Positions 45,750-55,586 of a DNA stretch of 64,000 nt are shown piece by piece. This DNA comes from Candidatus Hydrogenedentota bacterium (GTDB taxonomy: Bacteria > Hydrogenedentota > Hydrogenedentia > Hydrogenedentales > CAILVY01): assembly GCA_903837785.1 (NCBI GenBank), contig CAILVY010000285.1:1-64000 (forward strand), written 5' to 3'. Position numbers and translations under genes: made by a program. The notes beneath the pieces were generated by a model. The model was not told the DNA's origin, searched no databases, and saw only the letters and a list, made by a program, of their open reading frames with translations. The first letter of the stretch is position 1; each line of letters starts with the position of its first letter.

Positions 45750-48401
45750 ATGAATCGCTGTGTCTCTCTCCGCAGGATCTTCCTTGCCGCGTTGTTCAGC
45801 GCCGGAGCGGTGCACGCCTGGGCGCAACCCGACACGATAGCGCTCCAGGACGGCTGGGCGCTGCAATCCTCGGCGAAGGAAGCGGCCGGCGGAGACGCCC
45901 TGTCCGCCGTGGGTTTCGCGACGAGCGGCTGGTACCCGACCTCGGTTCCGAAGACGGCGCTGGCCGCGCTGGTGGACAACGGCGTATACCCCGACCCGTA
46001 TTACGGCATGAATCTGAAATCGATTCCCGGATATCAGGACGGCGGCTGGCTCGTCATGAAGCAGGACAGCCCGTTCCGCGACCCGTGGTGGTACCGCATC
46101 GAGTTCAATGTGCCGCGCGAGTTCCAGGGGCGCTGCGTCACGCTGCACTTCGACGGCATCAGCTATCAGGCGAACGTCTGGCTCAACGGGACGCGCATTG
46201 CGGATGCGGAAAGCATGAAGGGGATGTTCCGCCGCTTCGAGTTTGACGTGAGCGCGCACGTGAAATACGGCGAGAAGAACGCGCTGGCCGTGCAGATCAT
46301 CCCCTCGGGCCTGATCCCGGACAAGGACTACGACACGAAACAAATCGAGGCGACGACCGGCTGGGATGACCACAATCCGCAGCCCCCGGACCGCAACATG
46401 GGCCTGTGGCAGGACGTTTACCTGCGGATCCAGGGACCGGTCACGCTGCGTCATGGCTATGTCGAGTCGGATTTGGCCGTGCCCGCCCTCGACAGCGCAA
46501 CACTCACCGTCTCCGCATTTCTGACGAACCACTCGGACAAGCCGGTGACCGCGGTGCTGACCGCCAAAATCGAGAACATCGACATGGCGCAGGAAGTGCC
46601 GTTGAAGCCGGGCGAAACGCGCGAGGCGATCTTCAAGCCCGAGTTCTATCCTCAATTGACAATTCAGAAGCCGCGCGTGTGGTGGCCGCATCCGGTGGGA
46701 CCGCAGGAACTCTACAACGCCGAGTTGCGCGTCCTGGTGGACAGCCGTCCTTCGGACGCGCAGCCGGTGCGCTTCGGCATCCGAAAGATCGAGACTTACA
46801 TCAATGAAGAGGACTGGCGGGGGTACCGGGTGAACGGCCGGAACATCCTGATCCGCGGCGGGGCGTGGATGACGAGCGACATGCTGCTGCGCCTGTCCGA
46901 GCCGCGTTACGCGGCGCTCGTGCGCTACGCGCGCGAAGGCAACCTCAACATGCTCCGTTCGGAGGGGTTCTCCATCCGCGAAACAGAGGCGTTCTACAAC
47001 CTCTGCGATGAACTGGGCGTGATGGTTACGCAACAGATCTTCGGGCGGAGCATCCCGGACGAGGCGCTGGCGATCGCCTGCATCGACGACATGATGCTGC
47101 GCGTGCGGACGCATCCGAGCCTTGCGCATTTCCTCGGCCACGACGAGACCCATCCGACGGAGACGCTCGACAAGGCCTATCGCGATCTCATCGCGCGCTA
47201 CCGCGTGGACCGCACGTATCAGCCGCATTCCGGAACCTTTGTGACATCGCAGCGCAAGGACACCGGCGGCACGCGCACGGGCACGCGCGAACTGTGGACC
47301 TACGCCAGTCCGTCGCATTACTACTTCCGCAAACACGACGGGGCATGGGGCTTCGCGCAGTCGGGCGGCATCGGCGGCATCACGGCGGTCCGCGACAGCC
47401 TGCGGCAGATGATGCCCGAGGATCAGCTCTGGCCCGCGATGAAATCGGAAGCGTGGTCGTTCCATACAGTGACCCAGGGCGCGGACTATTTCGACGCCAT
47501 CGGAGTGGCGATGGAGCGCGGCTACGGCGCGCCGTCGAACCTGGACGATTTCTGCAACAAGGCCTATGCGATGAACTACAACAGCGCCCGGGGCATGTTC
47601 GAAGCTTACGGCCGGAACAAGTACTCCGCCACGGGGATCACGACATGGAAATACGATGCGGCCTGGCCCGCCGCAACCACGTGGCAATACGTGGACTGGT
47701 ACCTGCGCCCGACCGGCGCCTATTACGGCGCGAAGAAGGCCTGCGAGCCCCTGCACATCCAGTACGCGTACGACGACGAAAGCGTGTACGTGATCAACGG
47801 ATTCTACGAGGCGTTCAACGGCCTCGAAGCGAGCGCAACCATCTACAATTTCGACTTGAGCGTGAAGTACACGAACAAGGCGCCGGTGAGCGTCGAAGCC
47901 GACGGCAAGACGATGGCGTTCAAGATGGCCTGGCCGGAAGGGTTGAGCAAGACTTTCTTCCTGCGGCTCGAACTGCGCGACGGCACGGGCGCACTCCGCT
48001 CGGAGAACTTCTACTGGCTCTCGACTTCGCCGGATGTCCCAGGCATCGCGGGGCATACGCTCAAGGGCGGGTTCTACACGAAACCCAAGTCCACGGCGGA
48101 TTTCACGCTCCTGAACACGCTGCCGCCGGTGAAACTCGAGACCCAGAGCGCGCATGAAACACGGGGCGACGACGAGTTCGTCACAGCGACTGTGAAGAAC
48201 CCCGGGACATCGCTCGCGTTCCTGGTCCAACTCGCGGTGACGCAAGGCGAGGCCGGAACGGAAGCCGGGCCTGCATTCTGGAGCGAGAACTACTTCAGCC
48301 TGCTGCCGGGCGAGAGCAGAACCGTAACGGCCTCCGTGCCCAAGACGGCGCTGGACGGGAAGAAACCGGTGCTTCGGGTATTGGGCTGGAACGTCCGTTA
48401 G
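45750..48401 (+). CDS. Secreted GH2 enzyme, exo-beta-glucosaminidase/mannosidase-like
   Basis: The start at 45750 (MNRCVSLRRIF) has GAGGAG upstream and a signal peptide ending VHAWAQ; 883 residues. The domain order is GH2 sugar-binding (about 80-215; WWYRIEFNVP, VWLNGTRIAD), an immunoglobulin-like sandwich (about 220-350), TIM barrel (about 355-660) and further beta domains. NGRNILIRGGAWMTSDML begins the barrel. At the acid/base position the sequence reads FLGHDETHP instead of the plain Asn-Glu pair, as in exo-beta-D-glucosaminidases (CsxA type). The likely role is trimming a beta-linked amino sugar or mannoside from glycans outside the cytoplasm. Confidence 0.85.
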   Translation: MNRCVSLRRIFLAALFSAGAVHAWAQPDTIALQDGWALQSSAKEAAGGDALSAVGFATSGWYPTSVPKTALAALVDNGVYPDPYYGMNLKSIPGYQDGGWLVMKQDSPFRDPWWYRIEFNVPREFQGRCVTLHFDGISYQANVWLNGTRIADAESMKGMFRRFEFDVSAHVKYGEKNALAVQIIPSGLIPDKDYDTKQIEATTGWDDHNPQPPDRNMGLWQDVYLRIQGPVTLRHGYVESDLAVPALDSATLTVSAFLTNHSDKPVTAVLTAKIENIDMAQEVPLKPGETREAIFKPEFYPQLTIQKPRVWWPHPVGPQELYNAELRVLVDSRPSDAQPVRFGIRKIETYINEEDWRGYRVNGRNILIRGGAWMTSDMLLRLSEPRYAALVRYAREGNLNMLRSEGFSIRETEAFYNLCDELGVMVTQQIFGRSIPDEALAIACIDDMMLRVRTHPSLAHFLGHDETHPTETLDKAYRDLIARYRVDRTYQPHSGTFVTSQRKDTGGTRTGTRELWTYASPSHYYFRKHDGAWGFAQSGGIGGITAVRDSLRQMMPEDQLWPAMKSEAWSFHTVTQGADYFDAIGVAMERGYGAPSNLDDFCNKAYAMNYNSARGMFEAYGRNKYSATGITTWKYDAAWPAATTWQYVDWYLRPTGAYYGAKKACEPLHIQYAYDDESVYVINGFYEAFNGLEASATIYNFDLSVKYTNKAPVSVEADGKTMAFKMAWPEGLSKTFFLRLELRDGTGALRSENFYWLSTSPDVPGIAGHTLKGGFYTKPKSTADFTLLNTLPPVKLETQSAHETRGDDEFVTATVKNPGTSLAFLVQLAVTQGEAGTEAGPAFWSENYFSLLPGESRTVTASVPKTALDGKKPVLRVLGWNVR

Positions 48402-48498
48402 GCGCTTCAGCTGATCCTGGGGTTGTGCCGCAGCGGGTGTCTTCCATTTCTGGCGGGGCACAGTGCAACAAGACGCCATGCGCGAAGGGAGAATGCGT

Positions 48499-50694
48499 AT
48501 GCTCAAGGGAATGCTTCTGATTTCTTTCGCGGTGCTCCTCGCCGTAACCACCGCAACGGCGCAGGAAGCGCCGCCCGCGGATTTCCCGCACTTCCAGTTC
48601 GCCGGACATGACGAACAGGCGCAGTTGCTTGGCAACTATCTGTGGTACCACTTCCACAAGCGGCTCGGGAACAATCCCGTGCTCTTCAACAAGGAATATC
48701 TGCTCATTTCGGACGCATGGCTCGGGGGCGCAACCGACGAAGCGCGGAAGAAGAGCATTCAGGAAGTGCACCGCGAGGACCTGCTCGCCATTGAGATCGA
48801 TGCGGAAGGATACGTGAACACGCATCAACACTTCTCGCACGCCTATGACCGCGGCTGGCCGTTTCCGCTGTGGCCGCAATCCGGCGCGCCGGGACGCATC
48901 ACCGCTGGCTGGCATTTCCAGCCCTTGGACAAGGTTCCGTTCTGGGTAGGCGATCAACTGCGGCACGCCAAGCTCCCGGAATACTGCGGCGAAGAAGCGG
49001 CCGGCCGCTGGCAACTCGAAAACGCGAAATCGCTCGGCATCCTTGACAATCACTGGCGCGTCGAGGCCACCGGGCCGTCTCCGCGCCTGACGACGCCCGA
49101 GGGCTACACGATCGATGCGTTCAACGCGCCGTTCCTGCAACTCCGGTGGAAGCGCACCGGCGAGGCGAAGGCGCACACACTGCCGTACGTGGAATGGCTC
49201 TGTGAAGGCGACACGGTCTTCGGACCGGACCGGCGCTTCTATTTCGAGGCCGAAACCACGCCGCTGTCGAGCAACGGGCAGTTTCATTCGATCCTGGCCA
49301 TGCACCGGCATCCGAAATGGCAGGGGAAGATCACGCGCATCCGCATCACGCCTGCGCCGGGCGAATCGGACGTCACGTTCTATATCGATTCGTTCTTCTC
49401 CGTCTATGACACGCGGCACACGATCAACAACCCGCTCTTCGTTTTGGGCAGCCGCTACTACTTCAATTGGACCGGCGACGTCGACTTTCTTCGAAAGAAC
49501 ATCAACCGCATGCGCACGGCCCTGCGCTATCAGCAGACGGAAATGGGCGGACTGAAATACAACCGCATCCGCAATCCGTGGCCCGGCCACGACGGCCTGC
49601 CGGGATACACGAAGGATGCCAAGGGCAAGGTCACGCTGCACCCCGGCCACGGCATCGGCAACAACTACTGGGACATCATGCCCTTCGGGGGCGATGACTT
49701 CTACGCGACGTATCAGTATTACGCCGCCACGCTCGCGCTCGCGGACCTGGAGGAGGCGATTCGCAGGAATCCCGGTTGGGGCGCGCCGACCGGCGCCTGG
49801 GCGATGGACCCGCAGTGGCTTCGCGATCATGCCGCGGCCGTGAAAGAAGAGGCCAACCGCTTCTTCTGGAGCGCGGACAGGGGCCGTTTCGTGGCGTGCG
49901 TGGACACCGCGGGCAACCAGCACGACTATGGATTCACCTTTCTGAACCTCGACGCCATCTGGTACGGCATCGCGAGCGATGAACACGCCAGATCGATCAT
50001 GGACTGGATATCGGGCAAACGGATCGTCGAGGGCGACACCTCGACCGGCGCCGACATCTATCACTGGCGTTTCGGGCCGCGCGCCACCACGCGCCGCAAC
50101 CTCGACTGGTACGGCCAGGGCTGGACCGCCCCGGAGAGCATCCCCTGGGGCGGTCAAGTGCAGGACGGCGGCGCGGTGCTCGGCTTCACGTTCTATGATC
50201 TCTGGGCGCGCCTGCACGTGCTCGGACCGGAGGACGCCTGGCAGCGCCTCTCCGAGATTCTTGCATGGGACAAGGAAGTCCAGGCGGGCGGGGGCTATCG
50301 CGCGTATTACGCCGACGGCAAACAGGGCACGACGCTTCAGGGCGGCGGCACCGCGGGCGGCCTTGGCATAGACGCCGAGTTCTACGAGAGCAGCCTGCTG
50401 CCCTCGATCGTGACCTATGGCTTCCTCGGGCTCGAGCCGCGTCCGGAAGCGCTCGCCATCCACCCGAAGCTGCCGGCAAGTTGCCCGTCGATGGCACTGA
50501 CGAATTTTCAGTATCACGGCGCCCTGATGGATGTGAACGTCAGCGGGGACGCCATCGAGTTTACGCTCAAGTCCGAACCGACCACCGCACTCAGGCTGGA
50601 AGCCCCCGAGGGCTGGGTGCCGGACGCGGGCCAAAGCGCCGGCGCCGCTTCGGAAATCGTGCAGGCCGGCGCCTATCGTTTTGTGCGAAAATGA
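48499..50694 (+). CDS. Secreted (alpha/alpha)6-barrel glycosidase-like protein
   Basis: The start at 48499 (MLKGMLLISF) has GGGAG at the right distance; the ATG at 48493 is too close. It gives 731 residues with a signal peptide ending ATAQEA. The N-terminal beta-domain (about 30-280) is followed by a helical barrel with WDIMPFGGDDFYATYQY, HDYGFTFLNLDAIWYGIAS and GLGIDAEFYESSLLPSIV, a layout like GH65/GH78/amylo-alpha-1,6-glucosidase enzymes. The catalytic acid could be a Glu of DAEFYES, but this is not certain. It lies between two GH2 genes on the same strand, 98 and 55 bp apart, so a shared glycan substrate is likely. Confidence 0.75.
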   Translation: MLKGMLLISFAVLLAVTTATAQEAPPADFPHFQFAGHDEQAQLLGNYLWYHFHKRLGNNPVLFNKEYLLISDAWLGGATDEARKKSIQEVHREDLLAIEIDAEGYVNTHQHFSHAYDRGWPFPLWPQSGAPGRITAGWHFQPLDKVPFWVGDQLRHAKLPEYCGEEAAGRWQLENAKSLGILDNHWRVEATGPSPRLTTPEGYTIDAFNAPFLQLRWKRTGEAKAHTLPYVEWLCEGDTVFGPDRRFYFEAETTPLSSNGQFHSILAMHRHPKWQGKITRIRITPAPGESDVTFYIDSFFSVYDTRHTINNPLFVLGSRYYFNWTGDVDFLRKNINRMRTALRYQQTEMGGLKYNRIRNPWPGHDGLPGYTKDAKGKVTLHPGHGIGNNYWDIMPFGGDDFYATYQYYAATLALADLEEAIRRNPGWGAPTGAWAMDPQWLRDHAAAVKEEANRFFWSADRGRFVACVDTAGNQHDYGFTFLNLDAIWYGIASDEHARSIMDWISGKRIVEGDTSTGADIYHWRFGPRATTRRNLDWYGQGWTAPESIPWGGQVQDGGAVLGFTFYDLWARLHVLGPEDAWQRLSEILAWDKEVQAGGGYRAYYADGKQGTTLQGGGTAGGLGIDAEFYESSLLPSIVTYGFLGLEPRPEALAIHPKLPASCPSMALTNFQYHGALMDVNVSGDAIEFTLKSEPTTALRLEAPEGWVPDAGQSAGAASEIVQAGAYRFVRK

Positions 50695-50749
50695 GTGTTG
50701 CGGTGCTGAGACGAACCTCCGCTTCCGGATAGACTGCGGATAGGAAACC

Positions 50750-53113
50750 ATGCATTCAATTCTGCTCAACGGCGTTTGGCGGCTCGCCCGCTTTGAGGCG
50801 GGCAAGTGCGCATTATCGCATCCGGATCAACTCGATTCCCTCGCAGTGGACTGCCTGGAGGCTGAGGTACCCGGCAATGTGGAATTGGATCTGCAGCGGG
50901 CGGGCAGACTTCCGGATCCCTTCTTCGGGACGAATATTCACGCGTTACGCCCGCTCGAATTCCACGAGTGGTGGTTCACCCGCGACTTCGATCTTGCCGA
51001 GGAGGCAATGGCCGCGTGCGCCAACTGGGACCTCGTCTTCGCCGGGGTGGACACGTTCGCAACTGTCTGGCTGAACGGCATCGAGCTGGGCCGCACGGCC
51101 AACATGCTCATCGAACACCGCTTCGACGTTTCGCGGGCGCTGCAGGCCGGGAAGAACCGCGTCTGCGTGCGGATTGAATCGGCATTGCGCATGGCGGAGC
51201 GTGCCCGCTACGACGCGTCCGTGCAAAGCTGGGAACGCCGCGAGGAAGGCGTGCGCGTCCGCAAGGCGCCGCACATGTGGGGTTGGGACATCATGCCCCG
51301 CGCCGTGTCCGCGGGCCTGTGGCGTCCGGTCTGGCTCGAACCGCGCCCCGCGAACGCCATCGAACAACTCTACTTCTGGACCTTCGGCCTGGCAGAGCAG
51401 GACGCCACGCTCGGCGTGCGCTTTCAGGTGCGCACAGACCGCTTCAACGCCGGGAGCCGCCTCCGCCTGCACTTCCGCGGAGCATGCGGCAATCATCTAT
51501 TCGAGCACGAGACGCCGCTCGAGTTCATTGCGGGCGGCGACCGCATCCGCATTCCGAATGCGAAGCGGTGGTGGCCCAAGGGCTACGGCGATCCTGACCT
51601 CTACACGATCACCACGCGCCTCTACGACGCGGAAGTGTTGCTTGCGGAACGCTCGGACCGGATCGGCATCCGCAAGGTTGAAGTCGATCGCACGGAGAAG
51701 ACCGGGCCCGTATGGGCGCCGGAACCGGCGGCTGAATGCCCCGCGCGTGTGGACCTCGATCCCGCGCCCGACGCCCATTTTGTGTTCCGCGTCAACGGCG
51801 TGCCGATCCTCGTCAAAGGGGCAAACTGGGTGCCGCTGGACGCGTTCCACAGCCGGGACGCCGAACGGCTGGAAGCGGCCGTGGCGCTCTTCGATGAGCT
51901 CGGCTGCAACATGATTCGCTGCTGGGGCGGCAACGTCTATGAGGATCACCGCTTCTTCGATCTGTGCGACGAGAAGGGCATCCTCGTGTGGCAGGATTTC
52001 GCCTTTGCCTGCTGCCGCTATCCGCAGGATGCGGCCTTTCTCGACGAGGTGAGCGCCGAAGCCGAAGCCATTGTCACGAAGCTGCGGAATCACGCGTCGC
52101 TCGCGCTGTGGTGCGGCGACAACGAGATCGACGGCGTCTACACGTGGGAAGGGCTGAACCCGGAGCACAACCGGCTCACGCGCGAGGTCCTGCCGCAGGT
52201 GGCGCACCGCTGCGATCCGTACCGGCACTACGTGCCGAGTTCGCCCCATATCCCGGACGCGGATCAGGGCCGCATGCCCGAGCAGCATCTGTGGGGGCCG
52301 CGCGGCTACTACAAGGGGCGGTACTACACGCACCACAACGCCCATTTCATCGGGGAAATCGGCTATCACGGCTGCCCCAACGTCTCGTCGATTCGCCGTT
52401 TCATCCCGGAAGAGCGGTTGTGGCCGTGGCGCGGCAACCCGGACTGGCTTGCGCACTGCACGTATCACTGGCGTCACGACAAGATTGACCGGGACCGCAA
52501 CAAGCTCATGGCGAACCAGGTCCGCGAACTCTTCGGGGAGATCCCGAAGACCCTCGAGCGCTTCGCGCTCGCCAGCCAGATTGTTCAGGCCGAGGCGAAG
52601 AAATTCTTTGTCGAGTCCACGCGCCTGCGGAAATGGCCGACGAGCGGCATCCTGTGGTGGAACGTAATCGACGGCTGGCCGCAGTTCTCCGACGCGATCG
52701 TCGATTACTACTTCGGAAAGAAGCTGGCCTATCACTACATCCGCCGCGTGCAGCGGCCGGTCTGCCTCGTTCTCGGCGAACCCGGCAGCGACAAATACCT
52801 GCCGGTCGTGCTGTGCAACGATTCCCGGGAAACGATGCCCGTCGAATATCGCGTGTGGGACGCGGAGAGTGGAGAAACGGCCGCCGAAGGGCGCTTCACC
52901 TCGCAGGCAAACCAGAATTGGCAGGTGGCGCGCATCCGCACGTGCGCCTCGGATCAACGGCTTTTCCTGATGGAGTGGCGCGTCAACGGCGAATGTTTCG
53001 GGAACCACTATCTCGCGGGTGCGCCGCCGCACGCCCTGGCGCGGTACGCACAGCTCCTCGAGCACATTGCCGCACTGCCCGATGGCTTCGACGCGGCGCA
53101 GGTCGCGCGATAA
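50750..53113 (+). CDS. GH2 beta-mannosidase
   Basis: A 787-residue protein without a signal peptide, so it should act in the cytoplasm. The N-terminal sugar-binding domain shows LNGVWRLARFEAG, AEVPGNVELDLQRAG and WLNGIELGRTANM; the barrel begins VNGVPILVKGANWVPLDAF. The acid/base Glu is in LALWCGDNE and the nucleophile Glu in FIGEIGYHG. WNVIDGWPQFSDAIVDY marks the end of the barrel. It hydrolyses beta-mannosidic ends of imported oligosaccharides, in line with the GH130 phosphorylase. It is the third of three co-directed glycosidase genes and ends 7 bp from the convergent hydrolase. Confidence 0.9.
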   Translation: MHSILLNGVWRLARFEAGKCALSHPDQLDSLAVDCLEAEVPGNVELDLQRAGRLPDPFFGTNIHALRPLEFHEWWFTRDFDLAEEAMAACANWDLVFAGVDTFATVWLNGIELGRTANMLIEHRFDVSRALQAGKNRVCVRIESALRMAERARYDASVQSWERREEGVRVRKAPHMWGWDIMPRAVSAGLWRPVWLEPRPANAIEQLYFWTFGLAEQDATLGVRFQVRTDRFNAGSRLRLHFRGACGNHLFEHETPLEFIAGGDRIRIPNAKRWWPKGYGDPDLYTITTRLYDAEVLLAERSDRIGIRKVEVDRTEKTGPVWAPEPAAECPARVDLDPAPDAHFVFRVNGVPILVKGANWVPLDAFHSRDAERLEAAVALFDELGCNMIRCWGGNVYEDHRFFDLCDEKGILVWQDFAFACCRYPQDAAFLDEVSAEAEAIVTKLRNHASLALWCGDNEIDGVYTWEGLNPEHNRLTREVLPQVAHRCDPYRHYVPSSPHIPDADQGRMPEQHLWGPRGYYKGRYYTHHNAHFIGEIGYHGCPNVSSIRRFIPEERLWPWRGNPDWLAHCTYHWRHDKIDRDRNKLMANQVRELFGEIPKTLERFALASQIVQAEAKKFFVESTRLRKWPTSGILWWNVIDGWPQFSDAIVDYYFGKKLAYHYIRRVQRPVCLVLGEPGSDKYLPVVLCNDSRETMPVEYRVWDAESGETAAEGRFTSQANQNWQVARIRTCASDQRLFLMEWRVNGECFGNHYLAGAPPHALARYAQLLEHIAALPDGFDAAQVAR

Positions 53114-53120
53114 CCGGAGA

Positions 53121-54314
53121 TCACGGCTTCAACCAGCGCTCGAACCACGCGATGGCGTCGTCCTGCGCCGGAATCTTCAGCGAGTGCGGCTCGTCGTAGA
53201 ACTTGCACAGGAACTTCTCCGAGGCACCCATGCGCTTGTACACCTCGGCGATATGCGATTCCGCCGCGCGCATGCCCTCCATCGTGAAGAGCTTGTCCTG
53301 CGAGCAGTTGATCACCATGAGGGGGTTCGGCGCGTTGAGCGTGACCACGTCCGGAAGTTCCAGCCAGGGGACCTGCCCCGGCACGTAAAGCATCCAGGTG
53401 TGGTTCTTGATATGATCGAAGAGGATGGAGCGATAGGGGACCATCCACCCCGCGACAATGCCCACTTTCACGCGCGGATCGAGTCCGAAGAGGTGCGCGG
53501 AGCGGTACCCGCCGATGGAGAGCCCGAGGCAGCCGATGCGTGCGGCATCCACTTCCGGGCGCGTGAGCAGGTAATCCACGCTCGCAATGTCGCCCTGGGC
53601 CAGCACGCCGGGCCAGGTTGTGCCCGCGTCAAACATGGCCTTCGCCATCAGGTTCTCGTGGCGGGACGAGGTCGCGTTGAACTCGCGGATGTACTCGTCG
53701 CTTCCCGGGGTGAGCTTGTTCAAATCACGGACATACTGTTCCTGAAGCGTGTCCACCGGCAGGCGCTGTGCGCCGAAGTAGAAGGCGTCGGGCACGAGCA
53801 CGACAAAGCCGCGCCGCGCGAGCGCGTCGGCAAAGCAGCGCCCGCCGTACGTGCCGTTGATGAGGTCCTGCAGGACCTTCGGCGGGTTCTCCGTCTCGGT
53901 GATCTTCTCCTTGCCGAAGTAGTAGAAGCCGCTGTGGCAATGCAGCGCGACCACGGCGGGCGCGGGCTTCGTGAGCCCTTCGGGGACCAGGAGGTATGCG
54001 TCCGTCTTGCGGTCCGCCGTGATGGAGTAGCGGACAAGATAGCGGGTGTAGCCGTCTTTCTTCGTGGTCTCCAGCACGATGGCGTCTCTTGGCGCGGGAT
54101 CGGGATGATACAAGAGGATCTCGAACATCTTGTCCCGGCCCTGTTTCCGCCAAGCCTCCGGATCGGGCCAGTTGCCTGACAGGAACGACAACGGATGCGT
54201 GCTCTTCGCCGCATAGGCATCCAGGAAATTGAAGTAACTGCCCACGTCGCTTCGGGGCGGCTCCGCCGGCGCCTGTGCGAGCGCGGATAACAGCATCAGC
54301 AAGGGATAGGACAT
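53121..54314 (-). CDS. Secreted alpha/beta-hydrolase, acetyl-xylan-esterase-like
   Basis: The start at 54314 (MSYPLLMLLSAL) has AAGGAG about 10 nt upstream; 397 residues with a signal peptide. The hydrolase fold shows AYLLVPEGLTKPAPAVVALH, the nucleophile elbow GLSIGGYRS, the acid in NCSQDKLFTME and the final His in YDEPHSLKIP. These features match the large bacterial group related to acetyl-xylan esterases and dienelactone-type hydrolases, which remove ester groups from polysaccharides. It is the last gene of the minus-strand cluster (lyase, ABC binding protein, permeases, LRAT-like protein), 16 bp after the LRAT gene. Confidence 0.82.
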   Translation of the reverse strand: MSYPLLMLLSALAQAPAEPPRSDVGSYFNFLDAYAAKSTHPLSFLSGNWPDPEAWRKQGRDKMFEILLYHPDPAPRDAIVLETTKKDGYTRYLVRYSITADRKTDAYLLVPEGLTKPAPAVVALHCHSGFYYFGKEKITETENPPKVLQDLINGTYGGRCFADALARRGFVVLVPDAFYFGAQRLPVDTLQEQYVRDLNKLTPGSDEYIREFNATSSRHENLMAKAMFDAGTTWPGVLAQGDIASVDYLLTRPEVDAARIGCLGLSIGGYRSAHLFGLDPRVKVGIVAGWMVPYRSILFDHIKNHTWMLYVPGQVPWLELPDVVTLNAPNPLMVINCSQDKLFTMEGMRAAESHIAEVYKRMGASEKFLCKFYDEPHSLKIPAQDDAIAWFERWLKP

Positions 54315-54330
54315 CACGCCGAGACTCCTT

Positions 54331-54744
54331 CTATGCCCGCCTCCGGGCTTTTGCCGCCACGACAGTGGCAATGCCGCCCACGATGATCACGCTGGCCGCC
54401 ACGAACATCGTCCTGACCGCCGACTTCACCTGTTTGCTCTCCGCGATGCCGGTCATGCACCAGCGCGCGAAATGCTCGCAATTGTTGAACAGCAGATGAT
54501 ATCGCGATTCTTCGAGGCGGCTTTCGGCCCGCTGCATCACGTCCTCGGCGGACGGCGCGGGATCGTACTGGACAAGCCGGATCGCACGCCCCTTCGTAAA
54601 CACGTCCAGCGCCACCCGCTCGACGATCGCCCGGGATCGCTTGAGCGGACTGCCGGAATAATGGATCGCCGTGCCGTCGCCACAGTCGATGCCGTGGTGC
54701 CAGTACAGAAGACGCCGAACGCAGATGTGGTCGCCGCGCGCCAT
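54331..54744 (-). CDS. LRAT-like (NlpC/P60 superfamily) protein with C-terminal membrane anchor
   Basis: The start is taken at 54744 (MARGDHICVRRLLYWHHGID), with GAGG about 9 nt upstream; a GTG at 54759 that overlaps the permease stop (GTGA) is an alternative. It has 137 residues. The His-containing YWHHGIDCGDG and the Cys-containing LLFNNCEHFARWCMTG form the circularly permuted papain-like catalytic pair of the lecithin:retinol acyltransferase family. A hydrophobic helix (about 112-132, TMFVAASVIIVGGIATVV) and a basic tail RRRA follow. Members act on lipids or thioesters. It lies in the ABC operon directly after the second permease. Substrate unknown. Confidence 0.85.
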   Translation of the reverse strand: MARGDHICVRRLLYWHHGIDCGDGTAIHYSGSPLKRSRAIVERVALDVFTKGRAIRLVQYDPAPSAEDVMQRAESRLEESRYHLLFNNCEHFARWCMTGIAESKQVKSAVRTMFVAASVIIVGGIATVVAAKARRRA

Positions 54745-54755
54745 GGCCGCCATCC

Positions 54756-55586
54756 TCACTTGATTGCGCCGGCCGTAAGGCCCTTGATGAACCGCCGTTG
54801 CATTGCCAAGTATAGAATCGTGACGGGCAAAGATAAAATCACGACCCCGGCGAAGATGTGGTTCCAGTTCTTGACGTATTTGTCGGACATGAATCGCCAG
54901 AGCTGGACAAAGACGAGCTGGCTCCGCGGCCCCATGATGATGAAGGCCTGCATGAAGTCATTCCAGATCCAGAGCCCCCAAAAGATCACGACGGTGATCG
55001 TGCAGGGCGTGAGCAGGGGAAAGATGATGCGCCAGAAGACGGAGACCGGGCCGCAGCCGTCGATGGCCGCCGCCTCTTCCAGTTCCTTCGGCACGCTGCT
55101 CATGAACCCGCTGTAGATGAAGATGCAGAGCGGGAGCCCCCACGAAACGTAGTGGACGAGCAGCGCAAAATACGTGAACTGGATGTGCAGCATCCGGAAC
55201 TGCTGGAGGAGGGGAACCATGATGATTTGGAAGGGGATTGTGAGCCCGGCGAGGAAGAGCAGGCGCCAGAACTTGCCCGTGGCCATGGGGCGGCGCATCA
55301 GCGAATATGCGGCCATGGGCGCCGCCACCATCAGGCTGAGAATCACCGCGGTGCACATCAGGAAGCTGTTGAGCATCGGCCCGGCGATCTTGACGCCGGT
55401 GAAGAGGTACACGAAGTTGTCGAGGTTGAGCCGATGCGGCAGGGCGAGCGGCGCCTGAACAATCTCCGGGAGCGTCTTGAAGGCGTTGAGTATGGCGAGC
55501 AGGCACGGCGAGACGAACAGGAGCCCCGCGGCCAGCATGAGCAACTCCAGGAGCGGCAGCGAACGCTTCGTTGACGCGGCGCTCAT
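54756..55586 (-). CDS. Sugar ABC transporter permease (MalG-like, CUT1 family)
   Basis: A 276-residue inner-membrane protein with six helices. The start at 55586 (MSAASTKRSLPLLELLML) overlaps the stop of the upstream permease by 4 bp. NAFKTLPEI-type loop, PMAAYSLMRRPM, and the EAA motif ELEEAAAIDGCGPVSVFWRI, which docks on the ATPase, are standard for MalG-type permeases, as is the C-terminal QRRFIKGLTAGAIK. It pairs with the MalF-like protein to form the channel for oligosaccharide uptake. No MalK gene is present. Confidence 0.93.
   Translation of the reverse strand: MSAASTKRSLPLLELLMLAAGLLFVSPCLLAILNAFKTLPEIVQAPLALPHRLNLDNFVYLFTGVKIAGPMLNSFLMCTAVILSLMVAAPMAAYSLMRRPMATGKFWRLLFLAGLTIPFQIIMVPLLQQFRMLHIQFTYFALLVHYVSWGLPLCIFIYSGFMSSVPKELEEAAAIDGCGPVSVFWRIIFPLLTPCTITVVIFWGLWIWNDFMQAFIIMGPRSQLVFVQLWRFMSDKYVKNWNHIFAGVVILSLPVTILYLAMQRRFIKGLTAGAIK

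Noticed and set aside
45384-48635. A 1,083-codon frame antisense to the GH2 gene
   Set aside because: Shadow of the GH2 reading frame with no protein-family sense.
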